Shown here: piece after piece, positions 49,778 through 59,276 of the stretch
Layout of the letters: the number at the start of each line of letters is the position of its first letter
How positions within the stretch are numbered: the first letter of the stretch is position 1
NCBI GenBank assembly: GCA_017627765.1
Contig: JAGAGD010000019.1
Coordinates: 1 to 64,000, forward strand
DNA length: 64,000 nt
Direction of reading: 5' to 3'
Origin: Prevotella sp.
Lineage (GTDB): Bacteria > Bacteroidota > Bacteroidia > Bacteroidales > Bacteroidaceae
Notes under the pieces: generated by a model
Seen by the model: only the letters and a program-made list of their open reading frames with translations
Told to the model about the DNA's origin: nothing
Databases searched by the model: none
Made by a program: the position numbers and the translations under genes

Positions 49778-49793
49778 CTTATAATATATTCTT

Positions 49794-50735
49794 TTATTGA
49801 TTCATAAGGAAACGCTCAGCTTCCATTGCGGCCTTACATCCACTTGCTGCTGCAACAATGGCTTGGCGGTAGGTTGGGTCGGCACAGTCGCCTGCTGCAA
49901 ATACACCTTCAACGTTAGTGCGAGGACTTGCACCAATAGTCTTGATGTATCCAGTTTCGTCTAAGTCTAACCACTCTTTAAACACATCAGTGTTTGGTTT
50001 ATGACCTATTGCAAGGAAGAAACCGTCGATTGGAAGGTCGTAGCGTTCTTCGTCTGGTTCGCCTTTGCGCTTCACTAAGTGGGCACCTTCAACACCATTT
50101 TCGCCGTAAAGTCCGAGTGTGTTATGTTCGAAGAGAATTTCAATATTTTCTTTTTCCTTTACTCGGCGCTGCATAACCTCTGATGCACGGAGGAAAGGCT
50201 TGCGCACGATGATGTATACCTTCTTTGCTAAGCTGGCAAGATAGAGTGCTTCTTCGCAGGCTGTGTCGCCGCCGCCAACTACAGCTACGGTGCGTTTGCG
50301 ATAGAAGAATCCGTCGCAGGTAGCACAGGCAGATACACCCTGACCGTTGTATTTCTTTTCGTCTTCCAGTCCTAAGTATTTAGCAGATGCGCCAGTAGCG
50401 ATAATGAGTGAGTCGGCTTCAATCTCTGTGCCTCTGTCTGTGGTGAGAACAAAAGGACGCTTAGAGAGATCGGCTTTTACAATTTCACCGTCGCGAATGT
50501 CGGTGCCGAAGCGTTCTGCTTGTTGGCGAATGTCCATCATCATCTGGTTTCCGTCAACGCCTTCTGGATAACCAGGAAAGTTTTCTACGATAGTTGTCTG
50601 AGTGAGTTGTCCGCCTGTCTGCAATCCGCAGTATTCTACAGGATTGAGGTTGGCACGCGAAGCATAGATAGCAGCAGTATAACCTGCTGGACCGCTACCT
50701 ACGATAAGGCAGCGAACATGTTCTCTTTCTCCCAT
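49794..50735 (-). CDS. trxB: Thioredoxin reductase
   Basis: 313 residues. FAD motif GSGPAGYTAAIYASRA (13-28), redox pair C137-x2-C140 in SACATCDG, NADPH motif VVGGGDTACEEAL and the C-terminal FAD motif GVFAAGDCAD are all intact. It uses NADPH to reduce thioredoxin. It lies 30 bp after the glutathione peroxidase gene on the same strand, so the two may form a small antioxidant operon. Confidence 0.95.
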   Translation of the reverse strand: MGEREHVRCLIVGSGPAGYTAAIYASRANLNPVEYCGLQTGGQLTQTTIVENFPGYPEGVDGNQMMMDIRQQAERFGTDIRDGEIVKADLSKRPFVLTTDRGTEIEADSLIIATGASAKYLGLEDEKKYNGQGVSACATCDGFFYRKRTVAVVGGGDTACEEALYLASLAKKVYIIVRKPFLRASEVMQRRVKEKENIEILFEHNTLGLYGENGVEGAHLVKRKGEPDEERYDLPIDGFFLAIGHKPNTDVFKEWLDLDETGYIKTIGASPRTNVEGVFAAGDCADPTYRQAIVAAASGCKAAMEAERFLMNQ

Positions 50736-50765
50736 GATAGTTGTTGTGTTTTGTTTGTTATTGTG

Positions 50766-51320
50766 TTAGTCTTTCATGTGATTGATTATTTCTTGCTCAA
50801 TCACTTCTATTTTCTCTGTAGGTTCAAAGCGTGCAACGACCTGACCTTTCTTGTTGATAAGGAATTTTGTGAAGTTCCATTTGATATCTGACTTTTCCTT
50901 ATAGTCAGGGTCTTCTTTAGTCAGCATTTCGTCGAGTATGTGTGCTATAGGATGCTCCATGTTCCATCCTGCAAAGCCTTTCTGTTCTTTGAGATACTTG
51001 AAAAGAGGTTCTGCATCGTCGCCATTGACCTTAACCTTCTTGAAACGTGGAAACTCTGTTCCGTATGTCAGTTTGCAAAAAGAGTGGATTGACTCATCGG
51101 TGCCTGGAGCCTGCTTGCCAAATTGGTTGCATGGGAAGTCGAGTATTTCGAATCCTTCCTTATGATGGCGCTTGTAAAGACCTTCTAGCTCTTCATACTG
51201 AGGGGTGAATCCGCACTTTGTAGCAGTATTAACGATGAGTAGAACTTCATTGGCATATTCCTTGAGCGATACGTCGCCACCTTTTCTGTCTTTGACAGTG
51301 AAATCGTAAACGGTTTTCAT
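50766..51320 (-). CDS. Glutathione peroxidase-family thiol peroxidase
   Basis: 184 residues. The catalytic tetrad segments are present: C36 in NTATKCGFTPQY (Cys, not selenocysteine), Gln in FPCNQFG, and Trp/Asn in KWNFTKFLI. Bacterial members of this kind usually take electrons from thioredoxin, which fits trxB directly downstream. It reduces hydrogen and lipid peroxides. Confidence 0.93.
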   Translation of the reverse strand: MKTVYDFTVKDRKGGDVSLKEYANEVLLIVNTATKCGFTPQYEELEGLYKRHHKEGFEILDFPCNQFGKQAPGTDESIHSFCKLTYGTEFPRFKKVKVNGDDAEPLFKYLKEQKGFAGWNMEHPIAHILDEMLTKEDPDYKEKSDIKWNFTKFLINKKGQVVARFEPTEKIEVIEQEIINHMKD

Positions 51321-51537
51321 TTGTTAAATTGTTATAGGGTTATTTTTTTGTATTTAATTATAGTTCCTTGTGTCTTACATACTTCACTTTGAGGCTATAA
51401 GGTTTCAGGTCTTGAGAATTTAGGGGAATGGTTTTCATCTGATGTGTTTCCGCCTAACTTGTTCTTTGCAAACCTAACTTAAAACTTGCAACCTTAGAAG
51501 TCGGAAGATTTCCGAAACTTATGTAATTTATCTTTTG

Positions 51538-51545
51538 CAAAGATA
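51538..51545 (-). promoter_or_regulatory. -7 box, peroxidase/trxB operon
   Basis: TATCTTTG followed by C on the minus strand within a near-palindrome TTATCTTTTGCAAAGATAAT. The start near 51531 gives a leader of about 210 nt, in which I see no hairpin. Confidence 0.5.
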
Positions 51546-51620
51546 ATGATTTTTTTTGAAATGACAATGAAAGGTATCAAATTAATAGGGAAATCCCTAT
51601 CAAATAATATGAAAAAACTA

Positions 51621-51652
51621 TTTGCGTGGAATTTGGAAATGTTGTACTTTTG
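51621..51652 (+). promoter_or_regulatory. Promoter of lipoprotein gene
   Basis: TTTG at 51621-51624 and TACTTTTG at 51645-51652, 20 nt apart. It excludes an upstream start at 51622 and supports the ATG at 51712. Confidence 0.75.
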
Positions 51653-51711
51653 CAGTTGTCAAAGTGAAACTCGCATTTAGGAATAAGAATAATAACAAAA
51701 ATAAAAACACC

Positions 51712-52284
51712 ATGAAAAAGATTTCTAACTTGTTGTTGATGGCAATAGTTGCCATGACAACGCTAACGATGGTAAGTTGTGGGAGCGACGATGAGTATAT
51801 AGCTTATTCTCTCGAAGGAACGTGGCGTGGACGCATCGTGCTTTCAGACGACTGGAGCGGATTAAACTATGGTTATACAACTACTGATATATGCTTCTTA
51901 CGCGACCCTTATCGCTATTCTTCAGGACAGGGATATTGGGTAGACTACTATAGTCGTGCATCTTGGGACTATGTTGCAAACCATATTGAGTGGACTGTAA
52001 GAGGAGGTGTTATAGAGGTTCATTTCATTGAAGATAACACATGGCTCGAAATACGTAACTACAGTCTTGACTATGATTATTTCGTTGGTACAATCTATGA
52101 TCAAGGCAAATGGGCAGATTTCAAACTCTATCACGTTGCATCTCCAAACTGGGGCAGCTATGACTACTACGGATATGATGACTATTACGACTATTGGGCT
52201 AAACCTACAACCTTCTACGGCGAAGACGGTAAGGCTCGTGGTCCGCTGAAGATAGAACGTCCGATAAGAGGAACAAGAAAATAG
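51712..52284 (+). CDS. Small lipoprotein with aromatic-rich C-terminal segment
   Basis: 190 residues from the ATG at 51712. A lipoprotein signal (KKISNLLLMAIVAM...MVSC, Cys about residue 23) is followed by GSDD, the acidic stretch typical of surface export in Bacteroidetes. The mature domain is beta-rich and resembles lipocalin-like proteins (SLEGTWRGRI...). A Tyr/Asp-rich segment, SYDYYGYDDYYDYW, lies near residue 155. No family was recognised with confidence. It is a single-gene transcript with promoter and terminator. Confidence 0.7.
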   Translation: MKKISNLLLMAIVAMTTLTMVSCGSDDEYIAYSLEGTWRGRIVLSDDWSGLNYGYTTTDICFLRDPYRYSSGQGYWVDYYSRASWDYVANHIEWTVRGGVIEVHFIEDNTWLEIRNYSLDYDYFVGTIYDQGKWADFKLYHVASPNWGSYDYYGYDDYYDYWAKPTTFYGEDGKARGPLKIERPIRGTRK

Positions 52285-52288
52285 ATAA

Positions 52289-52330
52289 AAAAACGAGGTG
52301 CTGGCAAGTTAGTCAGCACCTCGTTTTTTA
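52289..52330 (+). terminator. Terminator of lipoprotein gene
   Basis: AAAACGAGGTGCTG pairs with its complement across a 10-nt loop, followed by a T-run, a few nt after the stop. Confidence 0.9.
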
Positions 52331-52450
52331 TCTATAGCAGTTCTATTGACTACTTATAATTTTCTTTTAACTTTAGATTGCATTGATAATGTAATGCACT
52401 ATAATAATCTTTAATCCATCAACCTTAGTCTTTCATCTTTCATCCTTCAT

Positions 52451-53371
52451 CTAATTAAGCCCCCATGCATTTGGATGGACTTGGCTTTCTACTTTTTTCT
52501 CTATATCATCGGGAAGATTGCAGAAGAAGTCAAGACCTGTAAATTCTTCAAGACGGTCAATGCTGACAACATATTTTGAAAGAGCATCATTTGTGCGGTT
52601 CTCGTTGTTGTGTTCTATTAAGAACGCCATAGCCTTGTAGCCTTGAGAGTTTTTGCAGAGAACAGCCATGAAGAAATATTTAGGAACAATCAGTCCTTTT
52701 GTAGTTGTCATTAGCACTTGATCTTTTTTGTCGATGGTTCCACCTTTACATATATACAGTGTGTCGCGGAATCTGTCTTTATTCCAATAGCGCAGTTGTT
52801 GTTCCATCTTCGACCATATGCCTGCATTGAAGGTGTTATATTGTGGATGCATGTTCGATAGGTAGAATGTTTGTTCGTTTACGTCGCGTGAACACATTCT
52901 GTCTTGCGATGCGCAGATGTGCCCCCTGTCAAAACCGTCACTCTCGTGTTGCCAAAGTTGGACATTGTAATTTGAAGGTATGTCTGGATCTTCTTGAAAG
53001 GGATCGCCTTGCCAAGATGTGTTATACCATTGGTTGCGGCTCCAGTTTATCACGTTGTTTCCTGCGTGCATCTGGTAGCAGGTCCAGCGTTGAGCTTTCT
53101 TGTCACAATCCCACTCAATGGAGTAGTTTATTCCATAGTCCTCAGTCTTATGAACTACAATTAGGTTATTTCCGCTTCCGCTGACATGAGGAAATTCAAG
53201 TAGCCGCAGCTCAGGGCGTGTGTTTGGATTTTGATTCTCGTTATTTGTGATTACTGGCTTTTCATCGTTGTTGTCGTTATCGTCTCCACAACTGACAAAT
53301 GTGCAGGCTGTAAAGAACATCAACATGAGGGTAGGTGATAGGTGTAGGTGTTTTAGAACTTTCATTTTCAT
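52451..53371 (-). CDS. DNA/RNA non-specific endonuclease, lipoprotein
   Basis: 306 residues. The lipoprotein signal ends at Cys28 (TFVSC) followed by GDDND. The beta-beta-alpha-metal nuclease active site DRGH is at 148-151, with the general base H151, and the metal-binding Asn lies in MHPQYNTFNAGIWSKME (about 174-190). Family members such as NucA cleave both DNA and RNA outside the cell. It is exported to the surface. It lies near a second secreted phosphodiesterase-type enzyme at 59277, which fits extracellular nucleic-acid degradation. Confidence 0.92.
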   Translation of the reverse strand: MKMKVLKHLHLSPTLMLMFFTACTFVSCGDDNDNNDEKPVITNNENQNPNTRPELRLLEFPHVSGSGNNLIVVHKTEDYGINYSIEWDCDKKAQRWTCYQMHAGNNVINWSRNQWYNTSWQGDPFQEDPDIPSNYNVQLWQHESDGFDRGHICASQDRMCSRDVNEQTFYLSNMHPQYNTFNAGIWSKMEQQLRYWNKDRFRDTLYICKGGTIDKKDQVLMTTTKGLIVPKYFFMAVLCKNSQGYKAMAFLIEHNNENRTNDALSKYVVSIDRLEEFTGLDFFCNLPDDIEKKVESQVHPNAWGLN

Positions 53372-53396
53372 AATGATTGTGTTGGTTTAAATAAAA

Positions 53397-53442
53397 AAGT
53401 GCTTAAGAACGCATATGCAACTACGTCCAATAAGCACTTCTA
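53397..53442 (-). terminator. rpmE terminator
   Basis: AAGTGCTTA (53397-53405) pairs perfectly with 53431-53439, between L31 and the nuclease gene. Confidence 0.6.
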
Positions 53443-53501
53443 ATTTTTCTTAAAGCAATAATCAGAAACAGAATGTTGAGACTGTTCCTGTATATATATC
53501 T

Positions 53502-53753
53502 TTACTTCTTAATCTTACCGTAACGGTTCATGAAGCGGTCAACACGACCTGCTGTATCGACAAGCTTGTTCTTTCCTGTGTAGAAAGGATGTGAAGAGCT
53601 TGAGATTTCGACTTTTACCACTGGGTAAGTTTCGCCTTCAAATTCTACTGTCTCTGTTGTTTTTGCTGTAGACTTTGTAAGGAACATATCGCCGTTGGAC
53701 ATATCACGGAATACGACGGGGCGATAGTTTTCTGGATGAATACCTTTTTTCAT
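53502..53753 (-). CDS. rpmE2: 50S ribosomal protein L31, type B
   Basis: 83 residues, beginning [15 protein letters not shown] and containing [11 protein letters not shown]. It lacks the zinc-binding cysteines of type A L31, so it is the zinc-independent form (often the only L31 in Bacteroidetes). It has its own promoter (-7 box TACTTTTG at 53868-53875) with a long leader of about 105 nt. Confidence 0.95.
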   Translation of the reverse strand: MKKGIHPENYRPVVFRDMSNGDMFLTKSTAKTTETVEFEGETYPVVKVEISSSSHPFYTGKNKLVDTAGRVDRFMNRYGKIKK

Positions 53754-53867
53754 TTTGATTTTTAATATTGAAGTAATTATAAATTATTTGTCATTTTCTT
53801 TATGTCTTAAATACATTCATCTACTCAGTTCATGAATATTGAAAGCCTAAGACACAATAACAGGCTG

Positions 53868-53875
53868 CAAAAGTA
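53868..53875 (-). promoter_or_regulatory. -7 box of rpmE2
   Basis: TACTTTTG followed by C on the minus strand. The 105-nt leader might hold autoregulation, but no structure was recognised. Confidence 0.5.
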
Positions 53876-53957
53876 CAAAGAATTTTGCAGCCTGCCAAAT
53901 ATTTCCATATATTTTTTTGATTAACAAATATTCATTTGTTGTCAATCAAATATTAAA

Positions 53958-55253
53958 TCATGGTTTAGAACCGTAAGACTTACCATTCAACTCTGCATAC
54001 TTGACGCCGTTGAGTGCGCGTGTGCCATACATTGCTACAAGATTTCCTGTAAGAAGAACTTGTGAACCGAGTACGCTTGCATTGTCCTTAAGGTTGAGGG
54101 CTGAACGAATCTCTCCACGTGGCAGGTTTACAACAATGCACTTGCTTGCATCCTTAACGTCGGCTGAATTAGCAATGAGTATGTTGAGGTTTGTTGCACC
54201 GCTTGCACCGAAGACAGCAGTAGAGATGTTGTCGCCTGATACATAGCCAACAATGTAACCTTTAACCCATGCACCTTCAGCATCACCAGCCTTCAGGGCT
54301 GTCAATACGTCGATAGGGTTGTCGTATGTTCCAGTGTTTACGGTCTCTGGCTCTTTTGAATCTTTGCCGTTGAGAAGAACGATGTAGTTGCCTTGTCCCA
54401 TTTCTGGTGTATTGCCCTGGTAGAGCAGTAGTTTGCCAACAACTACAACTTCGTCACCAACTTTGATCTCATCTTGCTCTGTAAACTTCTCATTGCCCAA
54501 AGAATAGCCTCTGAATATCTTCAACTCGTTCTTTGTATTGTCTGCATCAGTAATGTTGTATGTGGCATTGCCATATTGAGTTGTATTGATGTCGTCGATA
54601 GATGATATCTTACCTTTTACATATACTTCTTTGTCAAGGTTCTGACCTGCATAGATATACTTAAGTGCTGCAACTACATTGAATGGATCTGCTTGTGTGC
54701 CGCTACCTTTAGCAGTTCCTTCAACGTCACCACCGCCTTGCTCATTGCCACCTTCACTCTTTCCGTTCAGAGAGTATAGGAATGCTTTGTTCTGCTGAGT
54801 CTCGTATGTTCCATTATAGTTAGTTATTCTACCACATACTACAACATCATCGCCTTCGTTGATCAGGTCGCCATTAGTATATTTCTTGTTGCCAAGATAG
54901 AGTGCGCGATAGATATAGAACTGCTGGTTGGCTGTTCCGTCTTGAGAAATATAGAAAGTAGCGTTACCATACTGAGTAGAGTACTGCTCTCTGATTGAAA
55001 CGACCTTACCTTTAATGTATATATCCTTATCGCTTTCTTGTCCAGATTCGAGTTGAGAAGCGTAGGCAATTGCTCCAGCTGCATTGAATGGATTTTCTAA
55101 TGTTCCATCACCTTCTGGCTCATAAGTTGTTGCAGGGTCGTTGTTGCCTCCGTTGTTGTTTGGATAGTCATAAGGAGCAGGAACGTCCTCACAACTTGTC
55201 ATTGTCATGGCTGCTATAGCCATAGCAAAGAATGAATAAATTACTTTTTTCAT
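53958..55253 (-). CDS. DUF6359-like OB-fold-rich lipoprotein
   Basis: 431 residues. The lipoprotein signal ends in MTSC (about residue 21) followed by EDVPAPYDYP. Three related modules of about 110 residues follow (near 50-160, 180-300 and 310-430), each starting with GTxxNPF/GTYDNPI and containing VYVKGKI/IYIKGKV and YGNATFYI. These look like OB-fold strands. OB folds bind nucleic acids or small ligands. It is last in the TonB-receptor operon, 21 bp after the DUF5689-like gene, and is likely on the outer surface. Confidence 0.75.
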   Translation of the reverse strand: MKKVIYSFFAMAIAAMTMTSCEDVPAPYDYPNNNGGNNDPATTYEPEGDGTLENPFNAAGAIAYASQLESGQESDKDIYIKGKVVSIREQYSTQYGNATFYISQDGTANQQFYIYRALYLGNKKYTNGDLINEGDDVVVCGRITNYNGTYETQQNKAFLYSLNGKSEGGNEQGGGDVEGTAKGSGTQADPFNVVAALKYIYAGQNLDKEVYVKGKISSIDDINTTQYGNATYNITDADNTKNELKIFRGYSLGNEKFTEQDEIKVGDEVVVVGKLLLYQGNTPEMGQGNYIVLLNGKDSKEPETVNTGTYDNPIDVLTALKAGDAEGAWVKGYIVGYVSGDNISTAVFGASGATNLNILIANSADVKDASKCIVVNLPRGEIRSALNLKDNASVLGSQVLLTGNLVAMYGTRALNGVKYAELNGKSYGSKP

Positions 55254-55274
55254 AATTATTATTTCTTTTTGTTT

Positions 55275-56510
55275 TTATTCTATAGATATTATTTTACTTC
55301 CAGCCGTAAATTCAATAGTCTCTTTGTAGAGCACGAGCTTGCCTGCAATGACTATCTTCTTGCCCAACTGCAATAAGTCTTTTGTCTCGTCGCTGAATTT
55401 ATCACCATTGATAGCATAGCCGCGATACACTTCCAGTTGCTTAGTGTCCTTACCGTCGTCAGAAATGTAATAGGTAGCATTGCCAAATTGTGTAGAAACC
55501 TCATCAATCTGAGAGATGATACCAGCAACATAAACTTCAGCAGCAGGGTCGTTGTTTCCGCTTTCTACAAGTGCTAACGCACGCTCGACATTCATAGGCG
55601 ATTCTGCTGTTCCAAGGCCTGTGCCTGGAAGATCGTCAATGTTGAATACCTCAGCAGGCTTAATGTCGTTGATAGATCGAAGCATAATCTGCCATGTATT
55701 GCGATAACGGGTGAATATACCAGTTACGTCAATAGCTTCTTCAGGCATAATATTTCCTGCAAATTGTGCATATACACTTGTGCGCAGAACAAGATTGTTG
55801 CTGTTTATTCCCTTAAAAGTTCTGTTTGCAGCATTGCCTGGAATCTCAACACTTCCGTCGCGTGGAGCAAATTTGGCTTTCCCGTCAGCTTCTTTGATTA
55901 CTACGTTCTTGATGGTCATCAGTTTTCCGCAGTTATCTTCAAGATACTTAGAGTCACTTACTTTGCTCAAGTCAAATTCTACAGGCTCTGCCTTTGATGC
56001 GTCAGGAGTACCGATGAGAGTATAATGCTTTTCCCATTCGTAGCGGCTCAGTCGTCCTATAGATTGCTGACCGTAGCTGCTTGAACTTGGGTTAGTGTTT
56101 GTATATACACCTCCAACTTCAGGCATCTGACCGTATCCGCCAATCATAAGTCCCTTTAGGTCAACGAGAATTTCCTGTCCTACAGGGAGTGTAGTGAACA
56201 GGTTAGGTGCTGTTATGCAGATAAGCAATGCTCCTGTTTCGTCTTGGAGACTTATTTGTCCGTAAATGTTGCTTTCAATATCGTTACCAGTTACAACACC
56301 TTGAATCTGAATGTCATCGTCTATCTTTACCAGTCCGTTACCATTTATTGCCTGAGTATATTTTTCTTTCAGTTGCTTTATGGTAATAAGATTGGTATAT
56401 ACAGGTTCCTTATTTGGTCCTGTCTTTTCTATTTCTGCATAGTCTTCGCCCATACATGAAGCAAAGAGAACGCAAATAAGTGCAAGAATGCTATATTTTA
56501 AATCTTTCAT
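55275..56510 (-). CDS. DUF5689-like lipoprotein
   Basis: 411 residues from the ATG at 56510. Lipobox FASC (about residue 18) with MGEDYAEIE. The long N-terminal part (about 40-290) fits DUF5689, seen in Bacteroidetes lipoproteins and some surface nucleases, with IQGVVTGNDIESNIYGQISLQD. A C-terminal module (about 300-411) is related to the three modules of the next gene (AESPMNVERAL, VYVAGIISQI, FGNATYYI). Lies 15 bp after the TonB receptor, so it is probably its surface partner. Confidence 0.8.
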   Translation of the reverse strand: MKDLKYSILALICVLFASCMGEDYAEIEKTGPNKEPVYTNLITIKQLKEKYTQAINGNGLVKIDDDIQIQGVVTGNDIESNIYGQISLQDETGALLICITAPNLFTTLPVGQEILVDLKGLMIGGYGQMPEVGGVYTNTNPSSSSYGQQSIGRLSRYEWEKHYTLIGTPDASKAEPVEFDLSKVSDSKYLEDNCGKLMTIKNVVIKEADGKAKFAPRDGSVEIPGNAANRTFKGINSNNLVLRTSVYAQFAGNIMPEEAIDVTGIFTRYRNTWQIMLRSINDIKPAEVFNIDDLPGTGLGTAESPMNVERALALVESGNNDPAAEVYVAGIISQIDEVSTQFGNATYYISDDGKDTKQLEVYRGYAINGDKFSDETKDLLQLGKKIVIAGKLVLYKETIEFTAGSKIISIE

Positions 56511-56525
56511 ATCGTTCAAATAGTT

Positions 56526-59114
56526 TTAGAATCTGTATATAACATTTAACATACCATTAGTACCCCAGATGTATTGCTTAATAGGGTTAGCAGAGAATTT
56601 GTAGACACGCTCGCTTGTTGGAACAAGTGTCAGCAAATTGAAAGAGTTGTCGGCACGTGTCTGTTCGTAACCCCATGTGACGATGTTCTCGTTGTTAAGA
56701 ATGTTAGTCACCATGAGTTGAACATAGAGGTTGCCATACTTCAGGCGGAAGTTGCGGCCAATAGAACCGTCGAGCATAAAGCCGCCATGACCTTTAGCCT
56801 GTGAAATCGCATCGTAGTTGATGTTTCCTTCATTGTCGTATACATCGCCAAACACTTGTTGACGAGCATCAAGATAGTTCTTGTATCGTGTATTAGGTGC
56901 GTATGAAAGATAAATTCTGTCATACCAGTTCAGGTTGAGTCGTAGTGACCATCCACCTTTATAATAATCTAAGCCAGCGCTTGCAGCAGTAAGCGGTGTG
57001 CCGTTCTCGCGCATGTTCTTATTATATACAATGTCGTCGTGATAGTTAGCTTCAGTTGAATTCAGGTAGCGAACATGAGAGTTGTTGATGTTCTTAGCCT
57101 CGCTGATAGTACCGATAAGATTGAACTTCAAAGCCTGTGTTATCTTGAACTGCAATCCACCCTCAAGTCCGTAGTATGCCTTTTTCATTCCTGTAAAACT
57201 TGCATAGGTGAATGCACCTGCGTCGTCGGCATAGAATGCACGCCATTCTGATACATTATTAAGATGGCTATAGTAAGCGCTGAAATTAGCATTAAGCCAT
57301 GTGGTCTTCAGCTGATAACCAATTTCGCTGCTGAAGATACGCTCATTGTGCAGGTTGTTTACGAAGTCGTTGTTAAGCTCTGGAGCAACAAAAGCCTCAG
57401 TTGCCTGTGGTGAGCGATGTTCATATCCTAAACCTATATTGACAATCTGTCCTCTTCCTAAAGGCATGTCGGCATTGAACTTCATACCTCCGTTTAAGAA
57501 CTTAGCAGTCTTACCTTTACCGAAAGAGTTTTCTGCAAACAAACCATTGCGCATGTAGCCCTGACGGCGCATGTCGTTGTAGTTAAGCTTTGCAGAAATA
57601 GCATAGTGGAGTTTGCCGAAGTATTCTGAATAGTTGCTCCAAATCTGCGCCTTGCGTACACGAAGAGCATAGTCGTATGCATATTTATCACCTTCATAAA
57701 CCAGACGTCCCATGTTGTTAGGGCCTGCTGTGTTCAAGTCATATTGTATACGAGGATCTTCAGCTCCATATCTTGCCATAGCATATGAGTTTACGTTATG
57801 CATTGAGCCGCCGCCAAGAATGTCGTGCAGAGTGTTGTAGTGACGACCAACATTCTGAGCCAGTTGCAGTCCGTAGTCTAATGTTTTCTTTGAGTCAAGA
57901 CGTGTATTCATTGTTGAACTGAAAGCCAGTGTTGTGTGGTTGTCGTGCTGTCTTAACTGGTAGTAGAGAGCATCCATGCCCTGTCTTGCTGCCGACTGGT
58001 TGGCTGAATAGAGCGAAGCCCAGTTGATTTGCTGATTAGCTTTGTTGGCTGTCCAGTAGTCGTATGCAGTTTTCCAGTCTTCAAAAGCATTTGCATTGTT
58101 ATAGACGTGTCCTGGATTCCACACCTCATAGAAGTTGCTTGGCAGTTTCTTATAATAGTCTGGACGTGGATTTTCGGCAGAGTTCTGATAAGTCAGACGT
58201 GTTCTGCTATACATTGCATACTTTCCGAAGATGCTTGTTGAAAGTTTCATCTTCTTGTTTATGTTCCAGTCCCAAGTTGCTATTGCCGATGGAGCAAAAT
58301 CGTTTACAACTCTTGCATTGCGCTTATGTCCGTTGTGATAACCCCAGTTAGGATTATAGTGGCGGTTGTTTGTTAGCCAGTAAACCTCGTCAGTAGATGT
58401 ACCTGCAGCAGCTCTCTCGGTTGGGTTGCCCCATGTTGCGAGTGAGAGAGAATGTGTGTTTCCCCACATCTTCTGAACTCCGAAGTAGTAAGACAATGCA
58501 TTGTAGAATGTACCTTCAACATATCCGCGGTTAGACCATCTGTATGTGGCATGAGCAGCAAAAGCCCATCCCTTGTTGTTGAAACCTGAACCATAGGCAT
58601 ACATTGCACGTGCAACATAGTTATTGTTGTTGCCACCGCTGAGAGTCAGGTTGTGGCCGCTGCGCATGTTGCTCGGACGGAAGTTGTGTAGGTTGGTTCC
58701 AGCCATGGCAGTCATTCCGTAGCCGTTGTCTTCAAAAGGTAAAGCATAGCTGCCGTTGTTAGTAAGACGGTTAAGACCGCCAACCATAGAGTAGCGGAAG
58801 TTTCCACTTTCAAGATCGTTCATCTGAACACCATTGATGTAAACATCATTGTACTTCTGCTGGAAAGCACGATAGCGGAATCTGACAGGACTGAACAAAA
58901 AACCGCCAGCCTGCGACGCATATACGTTACTGTTAGAGTTTAAGATGATGACGTTTTCAGATGTTGCATCATCTTCTTCCAGCTGTTCCTCAGTGAATGT
59001 GAAGGCCGCCTCGTCTATCGAAACGGCTTTTTGCTCATCTGTCTTCGTGTTCTGAGCCAGAGCCAATGAACCGCAGCAGAGAGCTATCACTGCCAATGTT
59101 AGCTTTTTTTGCAT
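56526..59114 (-). CDS. TonB-dependent receptor
   Basis: 862 residues. The signal peptide ends near LALAQN. An acidic segment (about 28-50) precedes a plug-like region with VIILNSNSNVYASQAGG and VYINGVQMNDLESG, then a long barrel ending in YRF. There is no carboxypeptidase-type N-terminal extension and no obvious TonB box, so energy coupling is uncertain. Two lipoprotein genes follow at 15 and 21 bp, replacing the usual SusD partner. A secreted EEP enzyme is transcribed divergently. I infer uptake of nucleic-acid breakdown products or phosphate compounds. Confidence 0.82.
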   Translation of the reverse strand: MQKKLTLAVIALCCGSLALAQNTKTDEQKAVSIDEAAFTFTEEQLEEDDATSENVIILNSNSNVYASQAGGFLFSPVRFRYRAFQQKYNDVYINGVQMNDLESGNFRYSMVGGLNRLTNNGSYALPFEDNGYGMTAMAGTNLHNFRPSNMRSGHNLTLSGGNNNNYVARAMYAYGSGFNNKGWAFAAHATYRWSNRGYVEGTFYNALSYYFGVQKMWGNTHSLSLATWGNPTERAAAGTSTDEVYWLTNNRHYNPNWGYHNGHKRNARVVNDFAPSAIATWDWNINKKMKLSTSIFGKYAMYSRTRLTYQNSAENPRPDYYKKLPSNFYEVWNPGHVYNNANAFEDWKTAYDYWTANKANQQINWASLYSANQSAARQGMDALYYQLRQHDNHTTLAFSSTMNTRLDSKKTLDYGLQLAQNVGRHYNTLHDILGGGSMHNVNSYAMARYGAEDPRIQYDLNTAGPNNMGRLVYEGDKYAYDYALRVRKAQIWSNYSEYFGKLHYAISAKLNYNDMRRQGYMRNGLFAENSFGKGKTAKFLNGGMKFNADMPLGRGQIVNIGLGYEHRSPQATEAFVAPELNNDFVNNLHNERIFSSEIGYQLKTTWLNANFSAYYSHLNNVSEWRAFYADDAGAFTYASFTGMKKAYYGLEGGLQFKITQALKFNLIGTISEAKNINNSHVRYLNSTEANYHDDIVYNKNMRENGTPLTAASAGLDYYKGGWSLRLNLNWYDRIYLSYAPNTRYKNYLDARQQVFGDVYDNEGNINYDAISQAKGHGGFMLDGSIGRNFRLKYGNLYVQLMVTNILNNENIVTWGYEQTRADNSFNLLTLVPTSERVYKFSANPIKQYIWGTNGMLNVIYRF

Positions 59115-59276
59115 AATATTATTTTATTGATTATTTTTCTTGTCCGTAAAAATAATTTAATTTGCAAAGTAACGAAAAATATTTTAAAAAATAATGCTTT
59201 GCGTGTATTTTTTGTGTTAAATATGTGTTTTTGTAAAATAAAATACCGATATTTGCAGCAAAAATCAACGAAATAT

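Noticed and set aside
59109..59276. 56-residue N-terminal extension of the EEP protein
   Set aside because: Lysine- and asparagine-rich intergenic translation; the signal peptide starts at 59277.
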